Assembly (NCBI GenBank): GCA_030913385.1
Contig: CP133159.1
Span: 4,939,001-5,003,000 of the forward strand
Direction of reading: 5' to 3'
Length of the DNA stretch: 64,000 nt
DNA from: Cytophagaceae bacterium ABcell3
Lineage (GTDB): Bacteria; Bacteroidota; Bacteroidia; Cytophagales; Cytophagaceae
The translations under genes and the position numbers were made by a program. This document shows positions 35,139 to 43,180 of the stretch, in pieces. The notes beneath the pieces were generated by a model. It made no database searches. It saw only the letters and a program-made list of their open reading frames with translations, and was not told the DNA's origin. Numbering within the stretch: position 1 is the first letter of the stretch; every line of letters starts with the position of its first letter.

Positions 35139-35807
35139 CTATTGTTCAGGTGTACTACCTACTTGGACCCTTTGTAAAAAATCAGCCATTTCTCTTCCAG
35201 TCAAAATATCCAATACGCCATTGACAATAAATTGTACACCCACACATAAAATGATAAAGCCCATAATTTTAGTCATGGCATTAAGTCCGTTTACACCCAA
35301 AAACTTTACAAGTTTAGAAGAAGAACGAAGAGTAATAAATACGATCAAAGACACAACCAAGATCCCTACAGTTATAAAAATGTAGTCAATAATGTTGACA
35401 GTCAAGGAACTAAGACCTATAATTACTGAAATAGATCCGGGGCCACTTAAACTAGGCATGGCCAGTGGCGTAAAAGAAATGTCTTTCTTTTTAGAAGCTT
35501 CTTTTACTTCCGCTTTCGAAGGGCCAAGCTCATCCTTGGGCTTAAGCATTCCCATCCCAACACCAAATACTATGATTCCACCGGCAATACGCATTCCAGG
35601 AACAGATAGACCAAAGAAGTTTATAATAAAAGTCCCACCTATTAAAAAAGTCACCAATATAAAGGTCATGTATACCACCCCTTGCCAGGCTTGGACACTT
35701 CTCTCTTCTTCGGTATAGTCCGGTGTTATAGACAAAAACATAGGGGCTGTACTAAAAGGGTTGATTATTGGTAAAAGGGCGGCAATGGTAGCCAGTATTA
35801 ACTCCAT
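35139..35807 (-). CDS. MarC family integral membrane protein
   Basis: The product is 222 residues with six predicted membrane helices. The family marks are present: the N-terminal half has IINPFSTAPMFLSIT near residue 14 and the middle has PLAMPSLSGPGSISVIIGLSS near residue 112, the two NP/GPG-type helix-breaking motifs. A charged loop (KPKDELGPSKAEVKEASKKKD) separates the two halves. The function of MarC proteins is not established; the early link to antibiotic resistance was withdrawn, and transport of a small solute is a guess. Start ATG at 35807 (MELILATIAALLPI), in preference to a TTG at 35825. Confidence 0.93.
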   Translation of the reverse strand: MELILATIAALLPIINPFSTAPMFLSITPDYTEEERSVQAWQGVVYMTFILVTFLIGGTFIINFFGLSVPGMRIAGGIIVFGVGMGMLKPKDELGPSKAEVKEASKKKDISFTPLAMPSLSGPGSISVIIGLSSLTVNIIDYIFITVGILVVSLIVFITLRSSSKLVKFLGVNGLNAMTKIMGFIILCVGVQFIVNGVLDILTGREMADFLQRVQVGSTPEQ

Positions 35808-35919
35808 AAATAATAAGATCAACAATTAGACACCAAAATTACCAAATAAAAGAACTTAAAAGAAGTGCTCTCTAATAGGAAGGCTAAAATATTATAAATC
35901 GCTAATAGTATATAAGGGT

Positions 35920-36288
35920 TTACCCATTTAGATATCTTATGTGTTATTAGCTTACCTAGGCTCGCTTAGTTACTTTTGCCTCGCCGGCAGGGCCTTACTT
36001 TTTTTCTTAGACAAAAAAAGTAAGCAAAAAAGTCAAGGCCTGTGATGAAATTTGCTAAACTTTATAACCATTACGCTATCCCGATAGCTATCGGGATGAA
36101 ACTCACCCTCCTTGCGTCGGGCTCAAACAGCAAATTTTTTGGCCGCTCCATGTTTATAAAGTTCTTAACGCAATTTCATCAATGGCCGCCTTATTTCCTA
36201 ACAATAGCACATATCGCCATTAAAAAGCAATTTAAAGCATTTTATCGTACAAAAAAACTTATTACTTCCTAGAGACTTAAATGGGTAA
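35920..36288. mobile_element. 369-bp MITE-like element, copy 2
   Basis: This is a second copy of the element at 2810-3174, same orientation, with TTACCCATTTA/TAAATGGGTAA ends. The internal palindrome reads ATCCCGATAGCTATCGGGAT. Relative to copy 1 it has a T to C and the partner A to G change that keep the pairing. It lies between marC and the hypothetical gene at 36363. A 12-bp direct repeat CTAAAATATTAT stands at 35884 and again at 36291, just outside the element. Confidence 0.75.
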
Positions 36289-36362
36289 TCCTAAAATATT
36301 ATGAACAACTAATATAAAACAAAAAACAGCACCCTCTGCCATAGAGAGTGACTGTCTATCAT

Positions 36363-36839
36363 TTACTCTTTAAATCGATTATACACAAAGGAGAAAGCCA
36401 CAAAGGCAACCGCTCCACCTGTCACAAACTTACGCAACAGCCCCAGCTTATTGTATTTCCACTCAGCCTTTATACCTCTTTCGACAAATATATTGGGCAC
36501 ATAACCTTGTTTCAGGTCGTCAATAATACCTTCTACCACATTTACCCGATCGGCAACCAACAGAGGTATCCAGTGTGCAAAACTGCCTTCTCCATACTTA
36601 AAGGCCAATCTGCGAATGTATCCACTTAGCCCTGAGGGTGGAACCGAAGTACCAAAAACAGCGGGCATATTGATACGTTCATTGGTTCTCAAAACTTCTA
36701 TATCTACCTTTTGCAGAGGAGGCCGTTCCCAGTTATACCCCTCATGCTCCCCTTCCACATGCTTTCTCATTGGATAGGTTGGGTCAATCTTAATGTCTGC
36801 ATCTACCCCCCAACCTTTAACATCTTTCTGTATCTCCAT
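36363..36839 (-). CDS. hypothetical protein co-transcribed with the zinc alcohol dehydrogenase
   Basis: The product is 158 residues. Polar N-terminal part (GWGVDADIKIDPTYPMRKHVEG), then IEVLRTNERINMPAVFGTSVPPSGLSGYIRRLAFKYGE, then a region ending HWIPLLVADRVNVVEGIIDDL. One C-terminal membrane segment (LRKFVTGGAVAFVAFSFVYNRF) is followed by a short charged end. It is therefore likely a tail-anchored cytoplasmic protein. It starts 10 bp after the dehydrogenase gene on the same strand. I have an impression that this pairing recurs in other genomes, but no function is known to me. Confidence 0.7.
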   Translation of the reverse strand: MEIQKDVKGWGVDADIKIDPTYPMRKHVEGEHEGYNWERPPLQKVDIEVLRTNERINMPAVFGTSVPPSGLSGYIRRLAFKYGEGSFAHWIPLLVADRVNVVEGIIDDLKQGYVPNIFVERGIKAEWKYNKLGLLRKFVTGGAVAFVAFSFVYNRFKE

Positions 36840-36849
36840 AACCTACTAA

Positions 36850-38004
36850 TTATCTAACTGATGGTGGAACAAGTACCGGCTTAATACATTCATCCAGTTT
36901 ATCAGAAAATATCCGATATGCATCCGACACCTCTTCGAGAGGTAGGCGGTGCGTAATTAACTCTTTAGGGTTAATCGTGCCATTTTGAACATGCTCTATA
37001 AGCTTCGGCAACACACGTTTCACCGCCGCTTGATTTGCACGTATTGTTATTCCTTTGTTAAGCACATTGCCCATAGGCACTAGGTTCCCTGTTGGGCCGT
37101 AAACACCTACTACAGATACCACACCTCCTTTTTTCACAGAATTTATGGCCCACTGCAATGCAGTAGCAGACCCTGCCTGCAATAAAAGCTTTCTCCCAGT
37201 TACTGTTTGCATGGCACTTCCGGCAGCCTCGGCACCAACAGCATCAATGCACACATCAGCACCTAACGATTCGGTTGTTTTCTTTATAAAAACCACCGGA
37301 TCTTCAAGCGACTTGAAGTTATAAACTTCACAGTTAGCATAATTTTTGGCAAATTCTAGGCGATAGTCTAAACAGTCAATGACAATGACCCTTGAGGCGC
37401 CAAACAGCCAAGAACATTTGGCAGCCATAATCCCAACCGGTCCTGCACCGAACACGACCACCGTATCACCTTTTTGAATTCCACCCATTTCGGCTGCTTG
37501 ATACCCCGTTGGCACCACATCCGTAAGCATTACCGCATCCTCCGGATCCATACCTTCAGGAATCACCGTTGGCCCTACGTCTGCATAAGGCACTCTAACA
37601 TACTCTGCCTGTCCTCCGTCATAGCCACCAGCACTGTGCGAGTAACCAAACGCACCACCTAGTGCTGTAGCCATAGGGTTCGCCTCATGGCAGTTTCCAT
37701 ATAGCCCTTGCTGACAGAAAGTGCATTTTCCGCAGGCAATGTTAAAAGGCACAAGTACATGATCTCCAACTTTAAGCTTCTTCACATCAGCTCCCACTTC
37801 TTCCACAACCCCCGTAAACTCATGCCCAAAAGTCATACCCACACGTGTATCTGGAACATTCCCATTGTATAAATGCAAATCAGATCCGCACACACAAGAA
37901 CGGGTAACCTTTACTATTGCATCCTCAGGATGTAGTATTTCGGGCATTGGTTTATTCTTATCAAGTCGAACCCGCTGAGGGCCCCTGTAATTCATCGCCA
38001 GCAT
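36850..38004 (-). CDS. zinc-dependent alcohol dehydrogenase (formaldehyde-dehydrogenase-like MDR family)
   Basis: At 384 residues, this cytosolic medium-chain dehydrogenase has the catalytic zinc region SCVCGSDLHLYNG followed by TFGHEFTGVVEEVG. A structural zinc loop is seen in CGKCTFCQQGLYGNC, with the usual C-x2-C-x2-C-x7-C spacing. The NAD-binding motif VVVFGAGPVGIMAAK is near residue 185. The long segment FKSLEDPVVFIKKTTESLGADVCIDAVG and overall length are closest to glutathione-independent formaldehyde-dehydrogenase-like enzymes. The substrate cannot be told from sequence. I chose ATG 38004 (MLAMNYRGP); other in-frame starts are at 38028 and 38037. Confidence 0.9.
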   Translation of the reverse strand: MLAMNYRGPQRVRLDKNKPMPEILHPEDAIVKVTRSCVCGSDLHLYNGNVPDTRVGMTFGHEFTGVVEEVGADVKKLKVGDHVLVPFNIACGKCTFCQQGLYGNCHEANPMATALGGAFGYSHSAGGYDGGQAEYVRVPYADVGPTVIPEGMDPEDAVMLTDVVPTGYQAAEMGGIQKGDTVVVFGAGPVGIMAAKCSWLFGASRVIVIDCLDYRLEFAKNYANCEVYNFKSLEDPVVFIKKTTESLGADVCIDAVGAEAAGSAMQTVTGRKLLLQAGSATALQWAINSVKKGGVVSVVGVYGPTGNLVPMGNVLNKGITIRANQAAVKRVLPKLIEHVQNGTINPKELITHRLPLEEVSDAYRIFSDKLDECIKPVLVPPSVR

Positions 38005-38266
38005 TATATAAACCTTATCGTTCAACATTCTTTCCACCCAGGCATGGTATCATACCTTTTCAAAAAAACTGGCTACTTACTACAAAAGTTTAACAAGGTA
38101 AATTTAGAGGTAAAAACATGAGTACATAGGCCATTAAGGGAGCGAAAAGCTATAATTTTTCACTATTTTATATGTAAAGATTACCCATAAATTACAAAAC
38201 TGCTTATCTTTACCGATTCAAAACACTTATATACCGAATTTACATCCTAATTTTTAAGTCAAAAAA

Positions 38267-38908
38267 ATGAACAAGCTTTTACTGATTTTACCGCTTTCCT
38301 GCCTCTTGTTTTTCTCTTGCAAAAAAGAAGAAGAAGAACCAGAAGATACCCAACCAAATAATTTCTTTGAAAACTTAGCCTTTAATTCAACCAATGCATA
38401 CTTCTCTACAGACGGAAGCATGTCTGCACCTGTTGACGCTGAAAAGGCAAAAGAAATTGCTGAAAAAATAGACATTACTTTTATTTATGATTACGATTAC
38501 AGCCAACCAGGTTTTTTTGACCCTGTCGCACGTTCTGAGGAGTATTATTGGGATAATTTCCACCAACCGTGGCTAGAAGTAGCCGTTGAAACTCGGTTTT
38601 ATGTTACCGACCTCTCTAAAGAGCAATTTGATGCCACAAAAAAAGACGATGCGCTAATAAGCAAGTATTTTGCTGACAATGATTTTTCTTTAGCTCCACA
38701 TAGCATTTTTCCAGAAGGTAGTTGTATAGGTGGAAGACAGTCAGGAGAGGGAGCAACAGTTCCACTAGCAACTGGAGCGGTCTTTGGATTTGAAAATACA
38801 AGTTCGGGAAAAAAAGGTTTACTTTATATACGAACAGATCAACCATCTGCCTGGCCGTATGTCTTAATGAGTCCAGATACTAAAGTAGATATTATTAGGG
38901 AACGATAG
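38267..38908 (+). CDS. lipoprotein of unknown function
   Basis: The product is 213 residues. A signal of the lipoprotein type ends in LLFFSC with the cysteine at residue 18, followed by a Lys/Glu-rich spacer (KKEEEEPEDTQ) common in surface lipoproteins of Bacteroidota. The remainder contains FENLAFNSTNAYFSTDGSM, EKIDITFIYDYDYSQPGFFDPVARSEEYYW and a C-terminal GLLYIRTDQPSAWPYVLMS. I recall no family name. The acidic spacer may act as an export signal to the outer surface. It is a single gene with its own terminator 13 bp after the stop. Confidence 0.7.
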   Translation: MNKLLLILPLSCLLFFSCKKEEEEPEDTQPNNFFENLAFNSTNAYFSTDGSMSAPVDAEKAKEIAEKIDITFIYDYDYSQPGFFDPVARSEEYYWDNFHQPWLEVAVETRFYVTDLSKEQFDATKKDDALISKYFADNDFSLAPHSIFPEGSCIGGRQSGEGATVPLATGAVFGFENTSSGKKGLLYIRTDQPSAWPYVLMSPDTKVDIIRER

Positions 38909-38921
38909 ACTTTCTTTCTAG

Positions 38922-38946
38922 AAAAGGGGCATAATGCCCCTTTTCT
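38922..38946 (+). terminator. terminator of the lipoprotein gene
   Basis: AAAAGGGGCA and TGCCCCTTTT pair around a 3-base loop, then TCTATG. It is symmetrical enough to act on both strands. Confidence 0.8.
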
Positions 38947-38989
38947 ATGAAAACAACAGTTGTTTAGTTATTTTTCATGAAATTATTTA

Positions 38990-39230
38990 GGGCCTGCTGA
39001 AAAAGTCACAAGTGTGCAAGAAACGCATGGCCTTACATGAAGACGTATTGGAATACTTCGAATGTAAGGCCATAAAGTAGATTGTGCGCTTGTGGCTAGC
39101 CCAAAAAAATTATTGAATTAAAAGTCTCTCAATTTACTGTGCACGGTAAATTAAGAAATAACCGAAAAACCCTTGCTCCTATCCCTCATAATTTTTACAC
39201 AAATATAAATAGGCGTTTTTCAGCGCGCCC
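38990..39230. mobile_element. 241-bp palindromic MITE-like element with 6-bp target duplication
   Basis: The ends are inverted repeats GGGCCTGCTGAAAAA and (complement) GGGCGCGCTGAAAAA, 13 of 15 identical. They are flanked on both sides by TATTTA (38984-38989 and 39231-39236). The interior folds strongly: ACAAGTGTGCAA/TTGTGCGCTTGT outer arms and a perfect 12-bp ATGGCCTTACAT/ATGTAAGGCCAT stem. The GGGCxxGCTGAAAAA end resembles IS termini, so a parent IS elsewhere in the genome is likely. No ORF is present. Confidence 0.7.
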
Positions 39231-39295
39231 TATTTATGCCCCCACCGTAGCTTGATCCTAAGCACAGAACAATCAACCGAACCATCTTCCTCTTC

Positions 39296-39388
39296 CTAAA
39301 CATCCCCCCACCGTTCCGCGATAAAAATAAATATCCGAGCAATAACACCGATAATAAAAAGTATAAGCAATAGCTTTTTAAAATTCAT
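39296..39388 (-). CDS. possible 30-residue membrane peptide
   Basis: A short minus-strand ORF, ATG 39388 to TAG 39296, would make MNFKKLLLILFIIGVIARIF followed by a short end containing AERWGDV. It has a basic start, one hydrophobic helix and a polar tail, the usual look of bacterial small membrane proteins. GTTGGAG lies just before the ATG. The surrounding 39237-39546 interval is otherwise empty. Chance occurrence in AT-rich DNA cannot be ruled out. Confidence 0.35.
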   Translation of the reverse strand: MNFKKLLLILFIIGVIARIFIFIAERWGDV

Positions 39389-39546
39389 CTCCAACAACTT
39401 TTACAGAAACAGAAAAAATGCAATAGGAACTTTTATAGTGGAAAATAATTAAATCGCACATTTATTTCTTAAACCATAAGGCTACACTACAAGTTTGCTG
39501 CTTTCCCAACCCTAAAGTATATTTCCCAGATTATTCACCCACTCAT

Positions 39547-40539
39547 TTAACTCAATAAATTTGGACAGGATTGCCCTTTTTCAAAACAGCCCAGGTTGTA
39601 CAAGCTAGTCTCTGCAATATTTCTTAATGCAGTTTCCGTAAGAAATGCTTGATGCCCTGTAACCAAAACATTATCAAATTCAAGTAGACGATTCAGCAGA
39701 GGGTCTTTCCCTGGTTGGTCGGAGTGGTCGTAAAAGAACAGCCCTTTTTCATTTTCATAAACATCCAACCCTAGATATCCAATATGTCCAGACTCCACTC
39801 CCTTGATGGCATCTTCTGTACTGACTATTGCCCCACGTGAAGTATTGATTAACATCACCCCCTTCTTCATCTTCGATATAGCATCGGCATTAATCATACA
39901 TTTGGTGCTTTCGTTTAAGGGACAGTGTAAAGAAATGATGTCTGAGTTTTCTAAAAGCTCTTCTATGGACACATATTGTAAGCCATACTTTTCTGTCAGT
40001 TTTTCGTCTTTGTTTACATCGTACCCCAACAACTTGCATCCAAACCCATGTAAAATGCGAACCACAACAGCACCAATTTTCCCTGTGCCTATTATTCCCA
40101 CAGTTTTACCATGCATATCAAAACCTACCAATGGGTCAAGCTCAAAATTATAAGCGCGCAGGCGACGGTCTGCTAGCCTGATTTTACGGTTCAGGTTCAT
40201 CATCATGGTCACCGCATGTTCGCCAATGGAATATGGGGAGTATTCAGGAACATTGGCTACTAACATACCCAACTTAGTAGCATGTTTTAAATCTACATGG
40301 TCATAGCCAGCAGAACGAAGTGTAATATGCTTAATGCCTATACCGGACAATTTATCAAGTACCGGCGCAGAAAGGTTGTCATTGGAAAAAGCAGCGATTG
40401 CCTGACAACCTTCAGCTAGCGTGACAGTATTTTCATTTAATTGCTCTTTAAGATAAACTAACTGGTGTGTTTGCTTCACGTTAGCCTTTTCCATGGCATC
40501 AACTTCGAATGGTTTGGCACTAAAAACTGCTGTTTTCAT
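39547..40539 (-). CDS. D-lactate dehydrogenase-like 2-hydroxyacid dehydrogenase
   Basis: The product is 330 residues, a D-isomer-specific 2-hydroxyacid dehydrogenase. The NAD-binding motif is KTVGIIGTGKIGAVVVRILHGFG near residue 145 and the catalytic Arg lies in INTSRGAIVSTED near 232. The Glu is in GLDVYENEKGLFFYDHS, and the catalytic His is in VTGHQAFLTETAL near 294. The EKGLFFYDHS segment and the N-terminal AFSNDNLSAPVLDKL are typical of fermentative D-LDH (LdhA-like) enzymes, which reduce pyruvate to D-lactate. Start: ATG at 40539. The neighbours give no operon evidence. Confidence 0.93.
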   Translation of the reverse strand: MKTAVFSAKPFEVDAMEKANVKQTHQLVYLKEQLNENTVTLAEGCQAIAAFSNDNLSAPVLDKLSGIGIKHITLRSAGYDHVDLKHATKLGMLVANVPEYSPYSIGEHAVTMMMNLNRKIRLADRRLRAYNFELDPLVGFDMHGKTVGIIGTGKIGAVVVRILHGFGCKLLGYDVNKDEKLTEKYGLQYVSIEELLENSDIISLHCPLNESTKCMINADAISKMKKGVMLINTSRGAIVSTEDAIKGVESGHIGYLGLDVYENEKGLFFYDHSDQPGKDPLLNRLLEFDNVLVTGHQAFLTETALRNIAETSLYNLGCFEKGQSCPNLLS

Positions 40540-40634
40540 TACTGTTAAAATTTTTCTTGAAATTAATGTTAGCCCAATATCAGGTTCTGATAAATTATAA
40601 GCAAATTAAGGCATCCTTGTTTAGCAGCCTTCCA

Positions 40635-40754
40635 GTTAAACCTGAAATATGCATTATAGCTTTCTAATAGTCTTAACCATAGCGCAGCTATGCTTTGCAT
40701 CCCAAAAACCATGTTCCTCATAACGAAACACCTATAGAATAATTCAGCTTTAAA
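40635..40754. repeat. AACCTGAA-ended dispersed element, about 120-bp copy
   Basis: The left end is TTAAACCTGAAATATGCATT and the right end is TTCAGCTTTAAA preceded by GTTCCTCATAACGAAA, as in the other copies. It abuts the stop codon of the gene at 40756-41217, with one base between. It is non-coding. Confidence 0.55.
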
Positions 40755-40755
40755 C

Positions 40756-41217
40756 TCAAAACAAAATCCAGGCTGATAACATACCAAACAACATACTATA
40801 CAAAATTGCCTCAAACTGTATTGTCCAAAAAACATTTTTTGCTACAAACTCTTTTTTCAAATACACCAGCCCTTCTATGGTATTAGAAAATGGAATTGCA
40901 CTGGAAAAGTCAGCATAAACAAACATAAGGCCACCCATAAACAGAAACCGCAACCCAAAGGACAACTCTCCTAAAAAAGGCAAGATGGGGTACAAAACAA
41001 CAGACATCAACATGCTTCTGACAAATTGGGACGGCAATAAAAGTTTAGCGACCCTAGCGCTCTCTTCCTTATTCTCCATATTTCTGAAGAAAGATTTATA
41101 CAAGCGGTCCTTTCCCTTATACATTTTCTTTGCCAATTGCAGGTCAATTACACCAGCAACTATATAACATGTAAAATGTATTACAAAAAACAAAAGGCTA
41201 AATGTTAGATATATCAT
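40756..41217 (-). CDS. hypothetical membrane protein
   Basis: The product is 153 residues with four hydrophobic segments, at about 1-24 (YLTFSLLFFVIHFTCYIVAGV), 62-90, 85-103 and 135-152. A charged cytoplasmic loop with KMYKGKDRLYKSFFRNMENKEESARVAKLL comes after the first helix. I recognise no family. The C-terminus (SMLFGMLSAWILF) ends one base before the edge of the dispersed repeat at 40635-40754, so the present 3' end may have been shaped by that element. Start: ATG at 41217. Confidence 0.55.
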   Translation of the reverse strand: MIYLTFSLLFFVIHFTCYIVAGVIDLQLAKKMYKGKDRLYKSFFRNMENKEESARVAKLLLPSQFVRSMLMSVVLYPILPFLGELSFGLRFLFMGGLMFVYADFSSAIPFSNTIEGLVYLKKEFVAKNVFWTIQFEAILYSMLFGMLSAWILF

Positions 41218-41247
41218 TGAAGAAGTATTAATTGCTTACATTGAAAA

Positions 41248-41340
41248 CAAACCTGAAATATGCAATAGAACTGTCTATAGACAGCAAATCGACTCTGCCA
41301 TAGTGTTCTATACTTAAAAGCTACGGCAGAGTTAATAGTC
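41248..41340. repeat. AACCTGAA-ended element, partial copy with hairpin
   Basis: It starts CAAACCTGAAATATGCAATA like the other copies and contains a hairpin CTCTGCCATAG/CTACGGCAGAG (one mismatch). The other end is not clear. It lies in the divergent promoter region between the membrane-protein and hydrolase genes. Confidence 0.45.
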
Positions 41341-41464
41341 TAAATTGAGGGACAATTTAGTATGATAACATTATTATTTATGTGATTGAAATTGCTCCAA
41401 CTTCTGATCTCTGTCATAGTCACTATAGCTTATTAAGAATTACTTGCAAAAAGGTTTTAATAAT

Positions 41465-42265
41465 ATGAAGGAAGGAACTACCACAAGCAGTTATGGCATA
41501 CTTTATTTTCAATCACATGGGAATAAAGATAACCCAACAGTTGTATTTATTCACGGTGTAGGCATGGACCACAGGACTTTTGCTGAGCAGATAGAGTCCT
41601 TGAAGGAAAACTACCATGTAATCCTTTGGGACTTGCCAGGGCATGGCAATAGTACATTGCAAAACTATAAATCCCGATATACAGAAATGGCTGCAGATTG
41701 CCTTAATGAATTATTGACTGAGCTCAAAATCAGCAAGGCAGTATTGGTAGGGCAGTCACTTGGCAGCATGATCAGCCAATATTTCCTCCTAAAATACCCT
41801 AAAAAAGTCATTGCTACGGCGCATGTACCGGGCATAGAGCTGAAAAGTCATGCAGGCAACTGGGCTAAAGCCTTTATTCCATTGTTCATGGGCATGATTA
41901 ACCTTATCCCTGCAGGGCTATTTCACAGGTCTTTCGGACGTCATAGGGCAGTTAAACCTGAAGTGCAAAACTACCTTTCCAAAACCATTGAAAAGACAGG
42001 CAAAAAACTCGTGCTAAAGATTACCAAAGACATGACACTGGACCTTATTGAGAGAAACCCTGAACCCGAAAAAAAGTCCATTTTGATCACTTATGGACAA
42101 AAAGATTTGTTTTTCATCAGAAAAGCGGCGCGCAACTGGCATAAAAAATATCCTTCCGGCTTGTGTGTTGAAATACCGGAAGCCAACCATATTGCCAATC
42201 AGGACAATCCGGCAGCGTTCAATAAGCACCTGGGTATTTTCTTGAAAGATATAGTAGGGTTTTAA
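41465..42265 (+). CDS. alpha/beta hydrolase
   Basis: The product is 266 residues, in the classic alpha/beta-hydrolase pattern. The oxyanion-hole strand is TVVFIHGVGMDHRTFAEQI near residue 24. The strand NYHVILWDLPGHGNS lies near 48. The nucleophile elbow is KAVLVGQSLGSMISQYF near 90 (G-Q-S-L-G). The acid region is SILITYGQKDLFF near 212 and the catalytic His sits in IPEANHIANQDNPAAF near 240. The substrate is unknown. Start: ATG at 41465; the TTG at 41444 would add seven residues. It is on the plus strand, facing two minus-strand hydrolase genes. Confidence 0.85.
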   Translation: MKEGTTTSSYGILYFQSHGNKDNPTVVFIHGVGMDHRTFAEQIESLKENYHVILWDLPGHGNSTLQNYKSRYTEMAADCLNELLTELKISKAVLVGQSLGSMISQYFLLKYPKKVIATAHVPGIELKSHAGNWAKAFIPLFMGMINLIPAGLFHRSFGRHRAVKPEVQNYLSKTIEKTGKKLVLKITKDMTLDLIERNPEPEKKSILITYGQKDLFFIRKAARNWHKKYPSGLCVEIPEANHIANQDNPAAFNKHLGIFLKDIVGF

Positions 42266-42373
42266 TGACAATAAACTATCCAACTTTCCCACATGAAAAA
42301 GCTTAGCAAAACTACCTATTTCAGCTTTCCACTTTGGTGTCAAGCCAAGTACTAGAATCAAGAAGCATAATGT

Positions 42374-43156
42374 TCACGTACCGTCAACACCGCTTTTCAA
42401 AACACTCAACAGCAATTCATTAAAAGCTCCTGGGTTATCTAAATTGGCTAAATGACCTGCCTCTGGCAGTGTAACAAGTTTAGCAGTTGGGTTCACTGCC
42501 ATTGCTTCTAAGGTTGTTTTCAAGGCCTTGTTAATGTCTTTATCATGTTCACACTGAATGAGGGTATATCTAACCGGTAAATTTGCTATGTATTCCAAAT
42601 AATTGTAGCGGGCCAAATGGTATCTGATATGCGGTATAGCACCGGTAGCTTTTAAAAACATTTGATAAACCATTTGCCTTGAATCGTCATTTAAGCCTGT
42701 ATAGTTGGCCACAAATTTCAGATATTTCTTTTGAAAGAACCGAAGCATGAATGAGTCAAGCCCTCTTACAAGTGGAGCAACAAACTTAGGAAGGTTTAAT
42801 TGTCCTGTGGTGCCAAAAGTTGTCAGGCTCAAAAACAAACCAGGGGACTTAGTCACAACAATATACCCCAAAACACCCCCGGCAGAATTACCTATATAGT
42901 GAATATTTTTAAGCTTTCGATCATTTATAAACTCCAGAACATCATCAGCCAAAAGCTCAAGAGCATATTGCTCGGTAATATTCTTTACCGGCTTTGGAGA
43001 ATTCCCATGTCCGGGTAACGATATGGAAACAACCTGATAGTACTCAGCGAAAAATTCGTATTGATTCCTGAACTGATCAGCATTCGCTCCGGCACCATGA
43101 ACAAATAACAGCGTTTCTGGATGCTCTGTGTCGGAAATATGATATTCTAATTGCAT
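42374..43156 (-). CDS. alpha/beta hydrolase
   Basis: The product is 260 residues. The oxyanion-hole motif is LLFVHGAGANADQF near residue 16 and the strand is VVSISLPGHGNSPK near 40. The nucleophile elbow is IHYIGNSAGGVLGYIVV near 84 (G-N-S-A-G). The acid region is YTLIQCEHDKDINKAL near 200 and the catalytic His sits in LPEAGHLANLDNPGAFNELL near 230. Its end resembles the plus-strand hydrolase at 41465 (HxANxDNPxAFN), so the two may be distant paralogues. It is 24 bp from the split hydrolase on the same strand and probably shares its transcript. Confidence 0.85.
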   Translation of the reverse strand: MQLEYHISDTEHPETLLFVHGAGANADQFRNQYEFFAEYYQVVSISLPGHGNSPKPVKNITEQYALELLADDVLEFINDRKLKNIHYIGNSAGGVLGYIVVTKSPGLFLSLTTFGTTGQLNLPKFVAPLVRGLDSFMLRFFQKKYLKFVANYTGLNDDSRQMVYQMFLKATGAIPHIRYHLARYNYLEYIANLPVRYTLIQCEHDKDINKALKTTLEAMAVNPTAKLVTLPEAGHLANLDNPGAFNELLLSVLKSGVDGT

Positions 43157-43180
43157 TCCTACATTTTGTGCGAACTGTAC

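Noticed and set aside
41248-41340. Hairpin CTCTGCCATAG/CTACGGCAGAG taken as a terminator for the gene at 40756-41217
   Set aside because: It lies upstream of that gene's start, in the divergent promoter region, has no T-run, and begins with the dispersed-element end.
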